Notes: a model not told the origin generated them from the sequence alone. A stretch of DNA of 64,000 nucleotides from Fagopyrum homotropicum (GCA_033239125.1 BSWB01000002.1:156846409-156910408); one strand, 5' to 3'. Shown: positions 43,701 to 57,610, numbered from the stretch's first letter. Program-made: numbers and translations.

Positions 43701-46700
43701 TGGGTGGAACTTATGATCCTATTCTACAGGTATGTTCCGTCATTCTTGCCACCTCCAATTGCATCGAAAGGAAGGGAGCCAGAGAGAAAGGTTAGTATCC
43801 ACTTGGCATTTGGATGTAAATTCCTGCATTTCAATGAACTCTCTAGTTCGTTCACCTTACTGAAGTTCTTATTATTTGCAACCTGTAGAAGGAGGTAGAG
43901 AAACCGAAGGAGAAAGAGAAGGGGAAAGTAAGGAATATAGATAATTTTATGGAGGAGCTGAAACATGAGCAGGAGATGAGAGAGAAGCGAAATCAGGAGC
44001 GTGACCGGTGGCGTGATGACGACCTTTCTGCTGTAAGTGTACTCTTCTTTTTTAAATTACTAAAATTAATCGTGTTTTCCAGTGCTTACCATGCTGAATT
44101 CCCCCTTTTTTATGCGTTTTCAAGTTGCGTCCTTTTTGGCGGATACAAATAATTATAATGTACTACTAGGTTGATTCCTGGTCATCTTATATGGTGTTTG
44201 AAACAATGTTTTACAGTAAGGATTATGTTTGTTTCTTTGTCTATCTCGCTTTGATAAATATTAGTGCATGTGTTGCGGTTTATGAGTCCTGTCGTATTAT
44301 CTCGGGGCAGTTATGGTTTTAGCTTGTATTTATGTCATTCTTTTTGTATTGATTCATTTTTCAGCCACTGAGTCGATTTGATGAGTTGCCTGATGACTTT
44401 GATCCAAGCGGTAAAGGTTCCTTTGATAATGGTGACCCATTAACCACAAATCTCTATGTTGGAAATCTCTCTCCAAAGGTTAGCTTAATAATGGTTCTCT
44501 AGAATCTAACACCTTAAGGGGCTGCAAACATTTTTCTAATTCAATAAGTGCTCGACTCATAATTGTAATACTTCTGCAAAATTTGTTTTCTTGCGATTCG
44601 ATAATTGTTCTAGGTGGATGAAAATTTTCTTTTGCGGACTTTTGGGAGATTTGGACCAATTGCTAGTGTAAAGATTATGTGGCCAAGGACAGAAGAAGAG
44701 AGGAATAGGCAACGAAATTGCGGCTTTGTTGCTTTTATGAATAGGGCCGATGGACAGGCTGCCCAGGATGAAATGCAAGGTCATCCTATCTGCTATACAA
44801 AATCTTCTATATCATCATTCGATCATAGATATGCATGCTGTTGAATCTTGGATGTCATGCTTTCTTGACGCATTAGCTGTTAATGTGATATTTTAAAAGA
44901 CATGGTTGATTACCAGATGTGTAGGATAATACCAAATACAGGATCCTAGAGCGTTGTGATGCCAATTCTAGAATCTTTAGAAATCACTTGGCTCAGTGGT
45001 GGGAAAGGTGCTCCTCTAGGACCTCTACTAAAACTTCTACTACTTGTCATTCTGGTGGACTAGACAGCTTGTCGGGGGAAAAAAAAGATTTTTGACAAGC
45101 ACTTATTATTAGTGGTTGATAGTCACCAAACGTTTTGCTAGGTCAGTGGACATCTGACTATAAGGGCTCTTACATGGGAATTATCCTTTAATGTAATTAA
45201 AGGCTTGCCCTTTCTAAATTTTGACATCTTGTGTTTGAGATCTTTGTTGTTGAAGGTTAAGCTGATTTATCAAAACTCGCATGCTTGCAAGTTGCATCTG
45301 AGGCAAAAAGATTAACTCCCATTTGGTTGCATCTCCGGAAGTGGAATGAAAACAAATCTAGTCCGTATATATACTCTTGTTCATGAAAAGTTTTGCAATC
45401 ATTTTTTGTGGTCTAAATTAATTGGACTAGAATTTGATTAATTTATACCCTATAGGGAAACAAAATGGGGGAAAGTAAACACATTTTGCATTGAAAATGA
45501 GAAAATATGCATTTATAGATTAATTTTATGAATGAACAATGACAAATAAGTGCACTAGATTCGTTTTCATTCCATTTTTTTTCCGTTTCCATTTCCAGAG
45601 TTGAAACCAAACAAACCCTATATGGACTCATGGTATAGTAGTACGAGGTTAACAAAGCTATTTGATGGTAGTACATGTTTTTGGGAAGTTAAAATTTTGA
45701 TGACTTAATTGAATTGAGAAATTCTTATTGAAGCATTTACAAATTACAAATTCTTAAAACAGTCTAGCATCTCTGCTTGGATTTGGTTACTAAAATTGGG
45801 AAGTAATTTTTTTACTTTAGAATTGACAAACATTTCATCTAGACTTCTCTTAGTTGCTATTTTTAGCAAAACCTAGGTTTTATAACTTATTAGCTGATAA
45901 CTATATAACTGGCTTCTTTTATTGTTTTTTTTTAATCAAAATCTAGGTCTTATTACTTATTAGTTGACAATCATGTAACTTGCTTCCTTCATCCATGGCA
46001 GAAACAAATCGATATTGTCTGCTGCTTTTAAGTCGGTTTTACTTCTGGTTGGCTCACGACTCTCACCCATAGCGCTAGCTTCTTCACCATTCTCTATTTT
46101 TCTTACCCACATTATTAAAAATCATTGTTATATGCTGTTATCTAAAGAGACGCCCCCGTTTAGTTTATTAAAAGCTGGTAGCACTGTCATGATTCTGCTG
46201 TTGGGAACCTGAAAAGTAAGGCTTCGATTTTATTTAGAACCTGAAAATGACTATGATTTGATAGCTAAGGACATTTTAGCATTTAAAGTATTCCCCTCTT
46301 CTTGCTTTTTAGATCATCATTCCCCCGTGTCTATTTGGTTTACTACCTAGCAAATACTATTCAGTAAATCACGACTGAGAGAACCTTGTGGCTTCTGCTT
46401 CAGGTGTTATTGTATATGAATATGAATTGAAAATTGGGTGGGGTAAATCTGTTGCACTTCCTGCACAAGCACTACCTGCTCCACCACCAGGCCAGATGGC
46501 CATCAGAAGTAAGGAGGTTTGTAGTGCCCATTCTATAATCTATAGTAAATATTGTAGTAATTTATCAATTTTTAAGTAAACTTGTGCTTATTGAAATCTT
46601 TCTCCATATTTTCTTACATTCAGTTACTTTTTTTACTGTCGAAGTGCAATTTGACCTGCTTTGCCTTTCCAGGGTGCCACTGTTATATTATCTGGACCAT

Positions 46701-49700
46701 CTGGCCCCCCAATAACTTCTGTTCCAAGTCAGAACTCTGAGCTGGTATGTGTTTTGTAGTTTCTCATGAGTCATTCTGTAGTTAAAAGTATGGCTATGAT
46801 CAGATGATTGGAGGCATAGAGCATTGCCTGCTGTAAAAGTTATTCTACATTGCTAAGCAATTACGTACCAGTGGGGCATTTATGATTGCCTAATTGTCTT
46901 ATCAGATTGTGGTATCTGATAGGTCCTCCGGGATAAGACAAACTCCACACAGACAATGACTTGTCTCTTTTCCACTGATGTTCTTGTCATTAAGCACTTG
47001 AAATTGAATGTATCCACTACAATGTTAATTTGGAAGGATGAAGTGACCAGCACATGGAAAAATGGATGAATAAGTTGTTTTCTCTGGAGTAAAAAGATGC
47101 TATATTTATACTGGGTCACCGCTGAAGGATAAGGTTCAAAACCTACTAGTATAAAAGACACTAAAAAGTTTTGGTTTTTGTTTTTTCAGTTGATAGGAAT
47201 CTTATTACAAGTCTTAGGAAGGAATTTTTTTTTCAGGTTTACGATCATAGTAAATGATTTTGACTTTTGCAAGTTTTTCAACTAACTCACCAACAAATTT
47301 AGTTAAAGGCCGAGCAAAATGTGTCAAGTAGTGAAAAACTAAGCTGAAAAGGTTTTGATGCGAAGGTGTATGAGTGGCAGGTCTATCTTCGGATGTTTGA
47401 GTTTTGTTACCATTTTCTAGCATTTTGTGGAGTGGAGTTCTTGATGTCACTCTTTGTTACCTTTTTTCTAGCATTTTGTGGAGTGGAGTTCTTGACGGGT
47501 GACGACTAGGATGTTAATTGTAAATTTATTTTGTTCATGAACTCTGCTGGATATGAACACTTACCTTTGCATGTATTAATTGTGTTGATGAAATTATGGG
47601 GCTCGTAGCGGTCCAGTAAGAAATCTCTTTTTTCTTTACTCTGTTGAAGAAGGTTGTAGTTGTGTATATTATTCCTTGGTTAATATTGATGTTTATGCAT
47701 TTATAAGTTGATTAGTTCCTCAAGCTCTCAAATATTCTTCTTATTTGTTTTTAACTTGTTTATTATGTTGTGTTAAATTACTTTCAATTTTTATCCCATC
47801 ATTTGTTATCTGATGTGTCCTCTTTAAACATGAATTCTATATCTGAATTTTAAGAGCATGTTAATGGCTTTTGCCCAGGTTCTTACACCAAATGTTCCAG
47901 ACATTAAGGTTCAGCTGCCTGAAGATAACCACCTTCATCATGTGATTGACACAATGGCACTGTATGTTCTAGACGGTGGATGCGCTTTTGAGCAAGCAAT
48001 AATGGAGAGAGGTCGTGGCAATCCTCTTTTCAATTTCTTGTTTGAGCTTGGTTCAAAGGAACACACATACTATGTTTGGAGGCTTTATTCTTTTGCTCAG
48101 GTAACTGTAGCAGTATAATCTGGTTGAACTGATCTATCGCCAGAGGAATATTATATAAATGTGCGGGTCTTGCAGGGTGATACCCTACAGAGGTGGCGAA
48201 CAGAGCCATTCATAATGATAACTGGTAGCGGGAGGTAAGACTTTTGCCACTTTTTTACTCTTTAGGTACCTGTAACTATAAGGTTCCCTTAGTCTATGGA
48301 TCTGAGGGCGAAGGTCTTGAAATTTGAAGATTGACATTGTTCTATTCTTCCATCTACGTAGGTGGGTACCACCTTCTCTCCCTGTGGCAAAAAGCCCTGA
48401 TCTTGAAAAGGAATCTGGGAGTACATATGCAGCAGGAAGAAGCAGAGTATGTATCTTGTCCTTGTTGTTATTCCTGTATTTGTGTTTAAAATAATGGTTT
48501 CAAGGGCTTATTCATATATTATAATTACTTCGCCTTTCCCATTATCTAATAGCGGCTTGAGCCTGAACGAACACTTACTGATCCACAAAGGGATCAATTT
48601 GAAGATATGCTGCGTGCACTGACACTGGAAAGGAGTCAGATCAAGGAAGCTATGGGATTTGCCTTGGATAATGCTGATGCTGCAGGCGAGGTACTGATTC
48701 TGAATTTTGTTCATTTGCACTGCTGATCCAACTGATTGGATTTCGAGTTTCCTGACTATATTCAAGAAGATATGTTGACAAGTGATACATGCAAAGAACC
48801 AGAGATTTGTGCTTCTAAATACTTCAACTTGAAACATCCAATGTACCTATTTTAAGCTTGCTAAATAGAATTCCCATACATGTTTCCGTACTCTACATTG
48901 ATGTCACTTATCCTTGTTTTTTATGAGTGCTTGAGCAATTATCCGCATTTATACCTGTTCTTCTGGTAGTTTAGATAAGTTATCTTCATAAGCAGAACGG
49001 AGTTGCAGGATGTTGATGCAGTTCTCACTTCTCAGTAAGAGTGTTTGATCACATTTTTGTTTTTGTAGGTGGTTGAAGTTTTAACCGAATCTTTGTCCCT
49101 TAAGGAAACTCCTATACCAACAAAAGTTGCTAGGCTGATGCTTGTATCAGACATTCTTCATAACAGCAGTGCTCCTGTGAAGAATGCATCAGCTTACCGC
49201 ACCAAATTTGAATCCACATTACCTGACATCATGGAGAGCTTCAATGACTTGTACCGTAGCATTACAGGCAGAATTACCGCTGAAGCTCTCAAGGTAAGAT
49301 TCAATCTCTTCTTTCTTTCACGGTTTTGGAACTATAATCTAGTTTCCCTTCCAAGTTCCTTTCTTGTCCTTTGTCTAACTTCATTTTTTTTCTTCTTTTA
49401 TACTCCAGGAGCGCGTTTTGAAAGTACTCCAGGTCTGGTCAGATTGGTTCCTATTCTCAGATGCCTATGTAAATGGCTTACGAGCTACATTTCTTCGTTC
49501 TGGAAATTCTGGTGTTGTACCTTTCCATTCAATATGTGGCGATTCACTGGAGTTAGAAAAGAAAGTTATCTCTGAGGGTACAGGTGAAGGGAGCAAGAGT
49601 AACCAAGATGCTGCGCTGGCAATGGGAAAAGGTGCTGCTATGAAAGAGCTATTAAGCCTTCCTCTTCCAGAATTAGAAAGAAGATGTAGACACAACGGGT

Positions 49701-51647
49701 TATCACTTGTTGGAGGTAGAGAAATGATGGTGGCACGATTACTTTCCCTGGAGGAAGCGGAAAAACAGAGAGGTTATGAACTAGAAAATGACTTGAAAGT
49801 TGTACATGGCCACTCAAACTTAAGCAAAATTTCAAGTGTCCAACGAGACAATGTTGATAGGGAGACCATGGGATCATCAGGATGGTATGATTACGCTGAG
49901 GATGAAAAAAGGTTGGAGGGGAAGGGATTGACCACGTTTGCACAAACCCTTCCTATTCCTCAGCCTGAACTAAAGGCGTTCTCAAGGAAAGAGAAAGCTG
50001 AACCGATTTTACCAGCTTCAAAGTGGGCTCGGGATGATGATGAAAGTGATGACGAGCGTAAACAAATTTCAGAAGGCATAGGGTTGGGATATTCGTCTTC
50101 TGGGAGTGAAAATGCTGCAGGTGATGTTGATAAGTCTTATGAAACGGAACCTTCTGTTGATACCAGCATTTCATCACACCTAGAAAGTACAATAAATGAG
50201 GAGCAAAGGTAATATGTAACTTCTGATTATGGGCTTCATGTACATTTAATTCCATGTCAAACTTTTCAGATATGGTAGCTAAAGAGAAGTGTATACAAGT
50301 TGATATAAAAGTGATTCTTCATATATTTGCAAATTGTGGACATGTAATGTGCTTGCTGAAATTAGGTTCTCACAGAAGCTTACATTTGTCCCGAAACTAA
50401 CCACATAGTCTACATATGGTCACTCATTCATCTTTTTTTTTAAAGGACTAGTTCATCCAATAATTCTAAAATCTTGTTGAGGTGGATAACAGCTTAAGTG
50501 ATTAATATACAATATTTTGACATTAATTATTTGGCTCTGGATTCTCTATGCCAGTGACAAACCCTTATGAAACAGTGTGAAAAGTACTGACACTGACAAA
50601 TTAATCCTGACTTCTATCTGTTTCAGACAAAAATTGAGACGCCTAGAAGTTGCCCTCATAGAGTACCGGGAATCTCTTGAAGAGCGCGGTGTTAAAAGTT
50701 CAGAAGAGATTGAGAAGAAGGTAGCAGTTTACAGAAAACGGCTCCAATCTGAGTATGGATTGTCAGATTCTGGTGAAGATGCGTCATTGAACAGTAAGTG
50801 CTGTTGTTATACCACTGCTGCTCCATTCGTTTTTTTCCTTCTATGTGCAATTCAATACTAGGAATGTTTGTTTTCGTCATGTGAATGCACTGAACGCAAT
50901 GAGTTCTCTTGCTGACAGTGAGAAGTTATCGGAAATTTTGGAATATGAATAATCTTGGTACAGTATAATCCTTATGTGTTTCTCAAATTTCTCCAATTTG
51001 ATAAACTTATATTATTTGCTGATTGCTGTCAATTATGATATTCTTTTCTCAAGCAGAATAACATCACTCTTTAGATAATTTTGATAAACTAATATCATTT
51101 GCTGTCAACTATGAATGATTTCGTGCGCAACGCGGATGCGCCCGGGGGACGCACTCGCACTACGAGTTACTGACTATTTCGTAATGTTCCGTCTGATCGA
51201 ATAACATCACTCTTTACATAATTTTGATGGTTTTTGCTTCAATTGTGATATTCTTTTCTCAAGCAGAATTTCTCTCCATTTCCTTCTGATACTCCTTTTA
51301 AAGTTTGCATACAAGCGAGGGTTTAATTAAATGAATGGCTGGAATCTGAAGATTGCACTCAATGTTGATGTGTTCTATGAAGGAAAAATCTTAAGTGGAG
51401 TTCAATGTTACATTCGTGTGTTAATGATCCAAAGTTCTGTATTGCAGAGAGATCTTCCTCAGAACGAAGAGACAGGAAGGATGATTCACGGGATTCTTCA
51501 AGAAAACGTAATCGTAGCAAGAGCCCGCCATTGAGATCTTCAACTAGAGATAGGGGGAGGGAAGATACGAGCAGGGACAGAGAGCGACGACGTGAGAAGA
51601 GCAGTAGCCGTGAGAGAGAAAGAGAAAGAAGACGTAGGGTCAGTTAA
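40744..51647 (+). CDS. RRC1: SR140/U2SURP-like splicing factor (RRC1-type)
   Basis: Seventeen coding exons with GT/AG introns: 40744-40821, 40911-41046, 41221-41266, 43730-43790, 43889-44032, 44365-44478, 44614-44779, 46404-46516, 46673-46744, 47879-48100, 48176-48234, 48362-48446, 48553-48690, 49069-49293, 49409-50208, 50627-50793, 51448-51647. All phases join to 941 residues. Domains: N-terminal FSITRKKTPFQKH; RRM (about 183-263, RNP2 NLYVGNL, RNP1-like NCGFVAF); SURP module (about 330-382); CID-type RNA polymerase II CTD-binding fold (about 443-590); SAP-like segment (about 631-670); cwf21 domain (about 820-870); and an RS/RE-rich tail (about 885-941). This nuclear protein is associated with the U2 snRNP. 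The closest recalled relative is Arabidopsis RRC1, a factor in phytochrome B-dependent alternative splicing. Introns 3 and 7 carry MITE-like insertions. No coding break was seen. Confidence 0.95.
42339..42735. mobile_element. MITE-like insertion in RRC1 intron 3
   Basis: The left end GGGCCCGTTTGCTAACGTAA and the right end, reverse complemented, GGCTCCTTTTGGTAAGGGC are imperfect inverted repeats of the PIF/Tourist kind. The interior repeats TAATC(T/C)(T/C)(T/C)(T/A)TAATC phrases and has no gene. A target duplication could not be fixed. It accounts for part of the 2463-bp intron. Confidence 0.6.
45318..45617. mobile_element. MITE-like insertion in RRC1 intron 7
   Basis: The left end CCCATTTGGTTGCATCTCCG and the right end, reverse complemented, GTTTGTTTGGTTTCAACTCTG are imperfect inverted repeats. 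The match goes on with GGAA(G/A)TGGAA a few bases further in. There are no genes inside. It lies in the 1624-bp intron between exons 7 and 8. Confidence 0.55.
51031..51268 (+). repeat. duplicated segments in RRC1 intron 16 with GC-rich core
   Basis: The phrases GATATTCTTTTCTCAAGCAG and AATAACATCACTCTTTA(G/C)A each occur twice (about 51039/51249 and 51057/51200), in swapped order, around a 60-bp GC-rich patch at 51125-51180. This looks like a local duplication with a filler insert. Each TCTCAAGCAG copy also mimics a 3' splice site. Confidence 0.65.
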
Positions 51648-52134
51648 TTATTGCAAGCAACTCAAGCGACTCGTCTTTGTACTGCTGATGTTGAAGCTGA
51701 AGCCCTACTTAGGTGACTCTCAGCTCCTTTGCAGTCTATGGCTCGGCTTGTGTTGTTAAAATTTGAAGAATTCCTTGATGAGAATGAAAGAAGCTGGAAG
51801 CAACTCAATTTTGTTCATGTTGCAGTGATGTGTGTTATGTTATTTAATAGAACTCTTGTTTCTAGCATGGAGGATTTTAAGTTTTAATGTACTATGATAG
51901 ATAAGACCCCCTTGTGTAAAGGACCTTGTTTGATTTACATTATAATGTTCAAGTTCTGATCAACTTGGGGCTTGTTTGGCTCAGCTCGAGTTTTCACTGT
52001 TTTTGAGGATGGTAAATGACTTCATCTACTGCCCTTGGTAAATTTAGCTTATGCCTTTGGTTAAGGGTGATTAGGGATGTTAAAATATATCCCTGCATAG
52101 GGCAGGGATAGGTTTCAAACCACTAGCTTATCGG
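51648..52134. other. 3' region of RRC1
   Basis: Presumed 3' untranslated region and flank. AT-rich, with no clear further gene. Confidence 0.5.
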
Positions 52135-52315
52135 AGCCCGTTTGGAAGCTCTAGGAATCATTCCCGGTAACGGAATGATTCCGAATCAATCAAAAAAATA
52201 CGTTTGGTTAATGGTCTTTTATCACATGAAAGTAACCTCATCATTTCCATTTCCATTCCTAACCCTTATCCAATTCCATTCCGTTTCCATTCCACTACTC
52301 CAACCAAACGGGCAC
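52135..52315. mobile_element. PIF/Tourist-like MITE, copy 1
   Basis: About 180 bp, with ends GAGCCCGTTTGG and CCAAACGGGCAC. The interior has AGGAATCATTCCCGGTAACG and AATGATTCCGAATCAAT. A second copy of the same family is at 59156-59335, matching over its whole length. It has no coding capacity. Confidence 0.8.
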
Positions 52316-53193
52316 TTAGTGAATAGTGGTAGCTAAATTTGAAGAGGAAGTTCATTGGATAACTGAAAATAGGTAAGTAGACTCACTCTCGTCATATTAA
52401 TCAATTGATCTCCGCGCCCTGCCAGTTCGCTAAGTAGACTCACTCTACCGAAGGTAGAACTATTCCTGCCAAAACCAAGAGACTGACTTCTCATCCTAGG
52501 AGTTAGCAGGTATGATAGAGTCCCCTCTCTGTCTGTCTCTCCGAGTTTCTACTACTAAGTAGCACTTCTGCTATGCTATTCAATCATAGAATCGATTCCG
52601 ATAATTGAACGAAATTATTTAAATTATTCTTTAAATAAGTTTGCCGGGTTTACTGAAGTTGACTTGCATGTAAAATTACGATTTTTTTTATATTTAGAAG
52701 TATTTTTTCTATAGGGTTATACTTGTAATATATCGGCTAATAAGTTTTCAAACTTCCTCAACGTAACTTATGAAATAAAAAAAAGTTTAAAGTAACACGT
52801 TCTTTAGTAAAATTTAACCGTAAAACAAACTAACACGACCTTTCGTAAGATTAAACCGTAAAACTCGTTTAAACTAACACGACCTTTCGTAAGATTCAAC
52901 CGTCAAACCCTCATTTTCTGACTTGTGTTTTTGTTGTAAGTATCCTAATCTTCGTAACCTTCCTTCCAAACAGACCTTTAGAGTCGTGCCCAAATTGAAT
53001 TGAAGCATTCACCATCCTTCACATACAAGGAAAAGAAGATAAGAGATGCAAACCAAAACAATACAAAAATCTTCTTTTGTTCCCACCACAAGCTCCTCAA
53101 ATTCCCCTTAAATAAACCCTCTATTTTCTTCATGTCAAACAAGCATCATAAATATCATCAAACTTCATTACTTCCTAGCGAGAGGCTTGAGCT
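52316..53193. other. intergenic DNA and promoter of the F-box gene
   Basis: The segment contains a short direct repeat AAGTAGACTCACTCT (52375 and 52434) and the 44-bp repeats listed separately at 52788-52910. TTAAATAAA at 53108-53116 may serve as the TATA element of the F-box gene. Confidence 0.4.
52788..52910. repeat. 44-bp tandem repeat, about 3 units
   Basis: Two good copies (52827 and 52871) of AACTAACACGACCTTTCGTA followed by AGATT(A/C)AACCGT, preceded by one more diverged copy at 52788. Confidence 0.8.
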
Positions 53194-54894
53194 ATGGAAT
53201 CAGAAACTGGGTCCTTCCCTTTAGCTCTTTACCTTGTGCTCAAGTACCTTCCCGTATACGATCTCTTGCTAATGGCTCGAGTCTCTCGATCAATAAGACA
53301 CGTCGTGAATCACGACACTTTACTATGGCTCGAGATCATGATCGATACACCATTGAACCGGCGTGTCACAGACACTATCCTTATAGAAATTGCTTCCAAG
53401 GCATATGGAAGGTTGAGGAGATTGGCATTGGTGAAGTGTGATAAGATCACAGATGAAGGCCTTCAGAGGCTTGTGGAGAGTAACCCTCTCCTTGAAAAGG
53501 TTTGCAATTCAACTCATTTTGTTTGGTTTTTCAACTTTATCTATTGGATAGGATATGGTTGGTGTATATTTTCTTGCAGCAGTTTCTGTTGGATTTGTCA
53601 TTTTTATTAGGCTTTGTTTGGTTTATAATATCCTAGAATGTGCTATCTAGTATCTTCCATGAAAAAATATTATAGAAACCCTAAAGATAACTATAAATGA
53701 CCTAAGCTCGACTCGAATAACAACCCTAAAGACGTCTCAATGACTCAATCTTCATTAATTATTAGGGTTGATATATGCAATGAGCTATTCGAGCTATGCT
53801 TGAAAAAGTCCGGTTCGAGCTCGTTTACTTTCTAAAGAAGTGAGTATGAGCATATTTTTACCCTCGATTAAAATTCGAGCCTGACTCGATTATAAACGAC
53901 TTGAACTTAAGTATACCAAAACCCGGCTCGAATGACATCCCTAATGATGACCCAATGAGTTAATTTTTCCAAAATAACAACCCTACATTTTGTATATCTT
54001 TGGAAAAGTTCCTATTTAGGTGCATGCTATAATGATAACATTAACCATGAAATTTTTCCAAAATACAAAAAGACCTCACCTGTGATGATGTTTGATGATC
54101 TGCAGCTCTATCTACCTGGTTGCAGTGGACTAACACCAGAAGGCATTATCAGATCAGTCAAGACACTAACTCAAAACAACAAACTTCTGAAAACCCTAAA
54201 GATCAATGGGATTTACCACCTCAACAAAGACCATATCACAACACTCCAATCTTGTCTTCAAGTTTTAACCACAACACAACAAATAAAACCACAAAACCTG
54301 CACCCACCTCATTACTATCAAACTTACAAGAAATCCTACCAAATCAGCGGATTACTCGACGACACCCATCAGCCGATCGATGTCGAAATCTGCCCAAGAT
54401 GCAATGAGGTAAATGAATCATCTTATCATACATAGAAATGATACGGGTCATATATAAGTTCAATGGACTACTCCCAGTTTTAAGACGTAATCTTCCGAAA
54501 TTTGTCTAAGTCTTATATTTTCAAGTTACATATTGTGTTATGTTTGTTTGTGGATTTGTAGGTGAAGATGGTTTTCGAGTGTCCGAGGGAGACGTGCGGG
54601 ACGAAAGGCGAAACGAGTAGGCGATCTAGGTGTAGGGGATGCTACGATTGTATTCCAAGGTGTGAAGAATGTGGAGTTTGCATTGAAAATGAAGAAGAAG
54701 AAGAGCAAGGAGATGCAATTTGTGCAGAAAACTTGTGTCTAAGTTGTTGGCTTCAGCTTCCCAAGTGTAGCTTTTGTAACAGGCCGTATTGTAGACGACA
54801 TGCTGACGAGTTTTTGCAACGAAATTCTCCGAATACTTCGGGGTTTGTATGCGACTTTTGTAGCCAAAGTCATTCAGACGTCGAGCTTACGTGA
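53194..54894 (+). CDS. SKIP28: F-box protein, SKIP28-like
   Basis: Three exons, 53194-53499, 54106-54408 and 54562-54894, with phase-0 GT/AG introns, give 313 residues. The N-terminus holds an F-box (about residues 7-50, LALYLVLKYLPVYDLLLMAR), which would bind the SKP1/ASK adaptor of an SCF ubiquitin ligase. Leucine-rich-repeat-like segments follow (about 72-150, LRRLALVKCDKITDEGLQRL and LYLPGCSGLTPEGIIRSVK). The C-terminal third is cysteine-rich and probably zinc-binding: CPRC near the end of exon 2, then CPRETCG, CRGCYDCIPRCEECGVC and CSFCNRPYC, with an acidic EEEEEQ insert. This arrangement matches Arabidopsis SKIP28 by recall; the substrate is unknown. No break was seen. Confidence 0.92.
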
Positions 54895-57610
54895 TTACAT
54901 GCACATCCATAAATGTAGTTCCGATCCGAATATTTCAATCCGGATATCAAAATAAGACAAAGAGTTCACTTATGCACGGATTGTATTCGGATATTTGACA
55001 CCGATAATAATCAAAACGAGCATCTGAATGCTTAGCGTGTGATATGAGCTGGATGGTGCGTGGGTGCGCTTTCTTTTCGGATACCCGACCCGGATTATGG
55101 GGTGGATATCCAGATACTTGCAGCTACTTTTGTTACGGCCTTACGGGTTAGCGTGATGGTTTCAATGACAACAACTTGGGCCGTAATATTCGGAATTGGG
55201 ATGTTAGATTGGGCTGAGCCCAATAGTTTGAAGAAAAATGTAAATTACAACGAGTTTATTGATTATCTTGTGCTTGTTTCGTATGTTTTAAGAATGGAGT
55301 TGAAATCTGTAAAAAAAAAAAGAAGAAGGTGTTTTTATGTTAATTAAATAGTTTAGGTATTGAAATGAAAGTTTCGTCATTTAAATGAGAATCAAATTTG
55401 TTATTTAAACTAAAACCACTTCTATTTTCGGAGTCCACGGAGCGGAATCACTCGTTGCTAACAACACTTTAATTCTCATTTCGAGTTATACCAAATATGT
55501 GACTCATTCTGATACCGATTCTTGATTTCATGAAATTCTACCATAGAATCGATGATAACATTTCTTACAGTAAAAAGTGAGACCCTCTAATAAATGTTTC
55601 GATCCAAAATAATAAACGTTCTTGATTTGCACACGTGTCCTGCGCATGAGATGATGTGTGCAATCATGCTCTAGTGTTTGAAGGTGATGTGCATTATCGT
55701 GCTATACTAGTGTTTCGTGAGTGATGTGTATGATCGTACACTCTGTTCATATTAAATATATGTGTAAAAACTAAGCATTACGCGAGTTTCAAACATTTGA
55801 TAATAGATCCTCCCTCCCACCCCTATTATCAACTGAACATGTTGAATCTTTTTAGTTATTATTCAACACGTAAAATATAATTGTTCAATGTGTTTTGTTA
55901 TGTTGTCCATACTTGTTCACATTACTTTTAGTCAGTGTTCGAAACTCCGTACTTGTTCACGATATATATACCGTAAAAGAGATTCTCACAGTATAAGACT
56001 ACAAGTGGACCCAATAGATTGATGGTATCATCAACTTTTCTAATAGTGTTCGTACTAATGTGTAGTGAAAAAAAATGTGAATAGATTTGGTAAATGAGTA
56101 GTAAAGTAATAGACATATCTTTTTGGTACAAGTTGATTTCATTATTTGTGTTGAAATAAAATGATGACTCCGATTATCATTTCTATGTCTGCCACTTCCC
56201 ACAATTCAAATTTAAACAATAATCAATGACAAAAACGTGTTGACGAAATTACAAAATACATCATATCATCAACATCGTACATCCCATAGAAAACCATATA
56301 TCATCGCTCCCTTAATTCTCAACCAATCATGATTATCACAATAATTCTAATTTTTTTCAATAATATAAAGTTCACAAACTATTATTTAATTATCGGTTGT
56401 TTTAAGAAGGATTTTTGTGTTGAAGTTTTTTAACGTTAGTTCCGTTTCAGTAAATTTAGAAAAAATAATCCAAAATAATACCTACTATCATCATTGAATT
56501 CAAATTAATACCAATTTTAAAAATTACGATATAAACTATTAACATAATATTCAAAAATAATATTAGAGGAGGACAAACACTACACAAGTGTCATCACCTC
56601 CAATTATCTCTTTTTTTAAAAAAATAAAAATATTGGAATTTTGGCACATATAAATATAACATGTAGTTTATAACTAAAAATTACCAACACGTTTTTAATA
56701 TGCCACGAATTGCGTTGTTTGTAAAATCTCACACTTTGTGTAATGCTGTTAGATCTTAGCAAACCCGGATTGAGCCAGACTTTCGAAAGCCTGTTTTGTT
56801 AGATCGGACTTGGTCCGAGTACGAAATTCAGCTCTAAGGCCTTGCCTATCATATTAAATATTAAAAAAAATATTACACATAAAATAAAGTGGTTCAATAG
56901 TTATACTCACTTGAATCTTTCCTTAAACTAGTTTATAACCCGCACAAGGTGCGGGTTGAGTTATAATAAATTGTTACCATCATGTTCCTAATTTTTCTTT
57001 CAACCTTGTACGGGGTTCAACTATAATAAATTGTTACCATCATATTTTTAAATTTCTTTCACCATCATATTTTATATTTTTTTCAACTATTTCCCTCTTA
57101 GAATAGTTTTAATTTAAGTTTGTGACGAGACAACTAATTGAGTACAAATGAGATTACATTATCGCATTAGCTTTCTTCTTTTTGTAAACTTTTTTCCTTA
57201 CAAAAATCTAAATACTTTAAAAACATAAAATTAAAATTTAACAAACCTTTTGATTAAGTTATTCCAATCGAGCAAATTATTATTGTATAACTATATCTTG
57301 TATTGTTTTTCTCATTCCGATATTATTAATATTAAAGTACAAAAAAATATTTTTTCAAGGAAAATAATTTTTTTGTAGTGTTTCTAAATTTCCGATTTCA
57401 ATGTAATACTACTAATATTATTTTTTTAATTTATTTTCGGATGTGGTTCAATGATTTGAAGATTTTTTATTTATTTAAAGTTCCAATTACAAAGTATTTG
57501 AAAGGTTAGTTATTTTTTTCGTTATATTTGAAATTGGTTAAATGATAAATATTTTAAATTTAAATTTTTGATTGTAGATTCTTTTATTTTTAAAAAAGTT
57601 GAAGCTTTGA

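Noticed and set aside
43641..43898. Frames spanning introns and exons of RRC1
   Set aside because: They are shadows: the real coding frame is fixed by exon phase and protein similarity, and these run into introns.
55060..55347. Open frame of 95 codons just downstream of the F-box gene
   Set aside because: No recognisable domain, mixed composition, and it lies where the 3' flank of the gene is expected.
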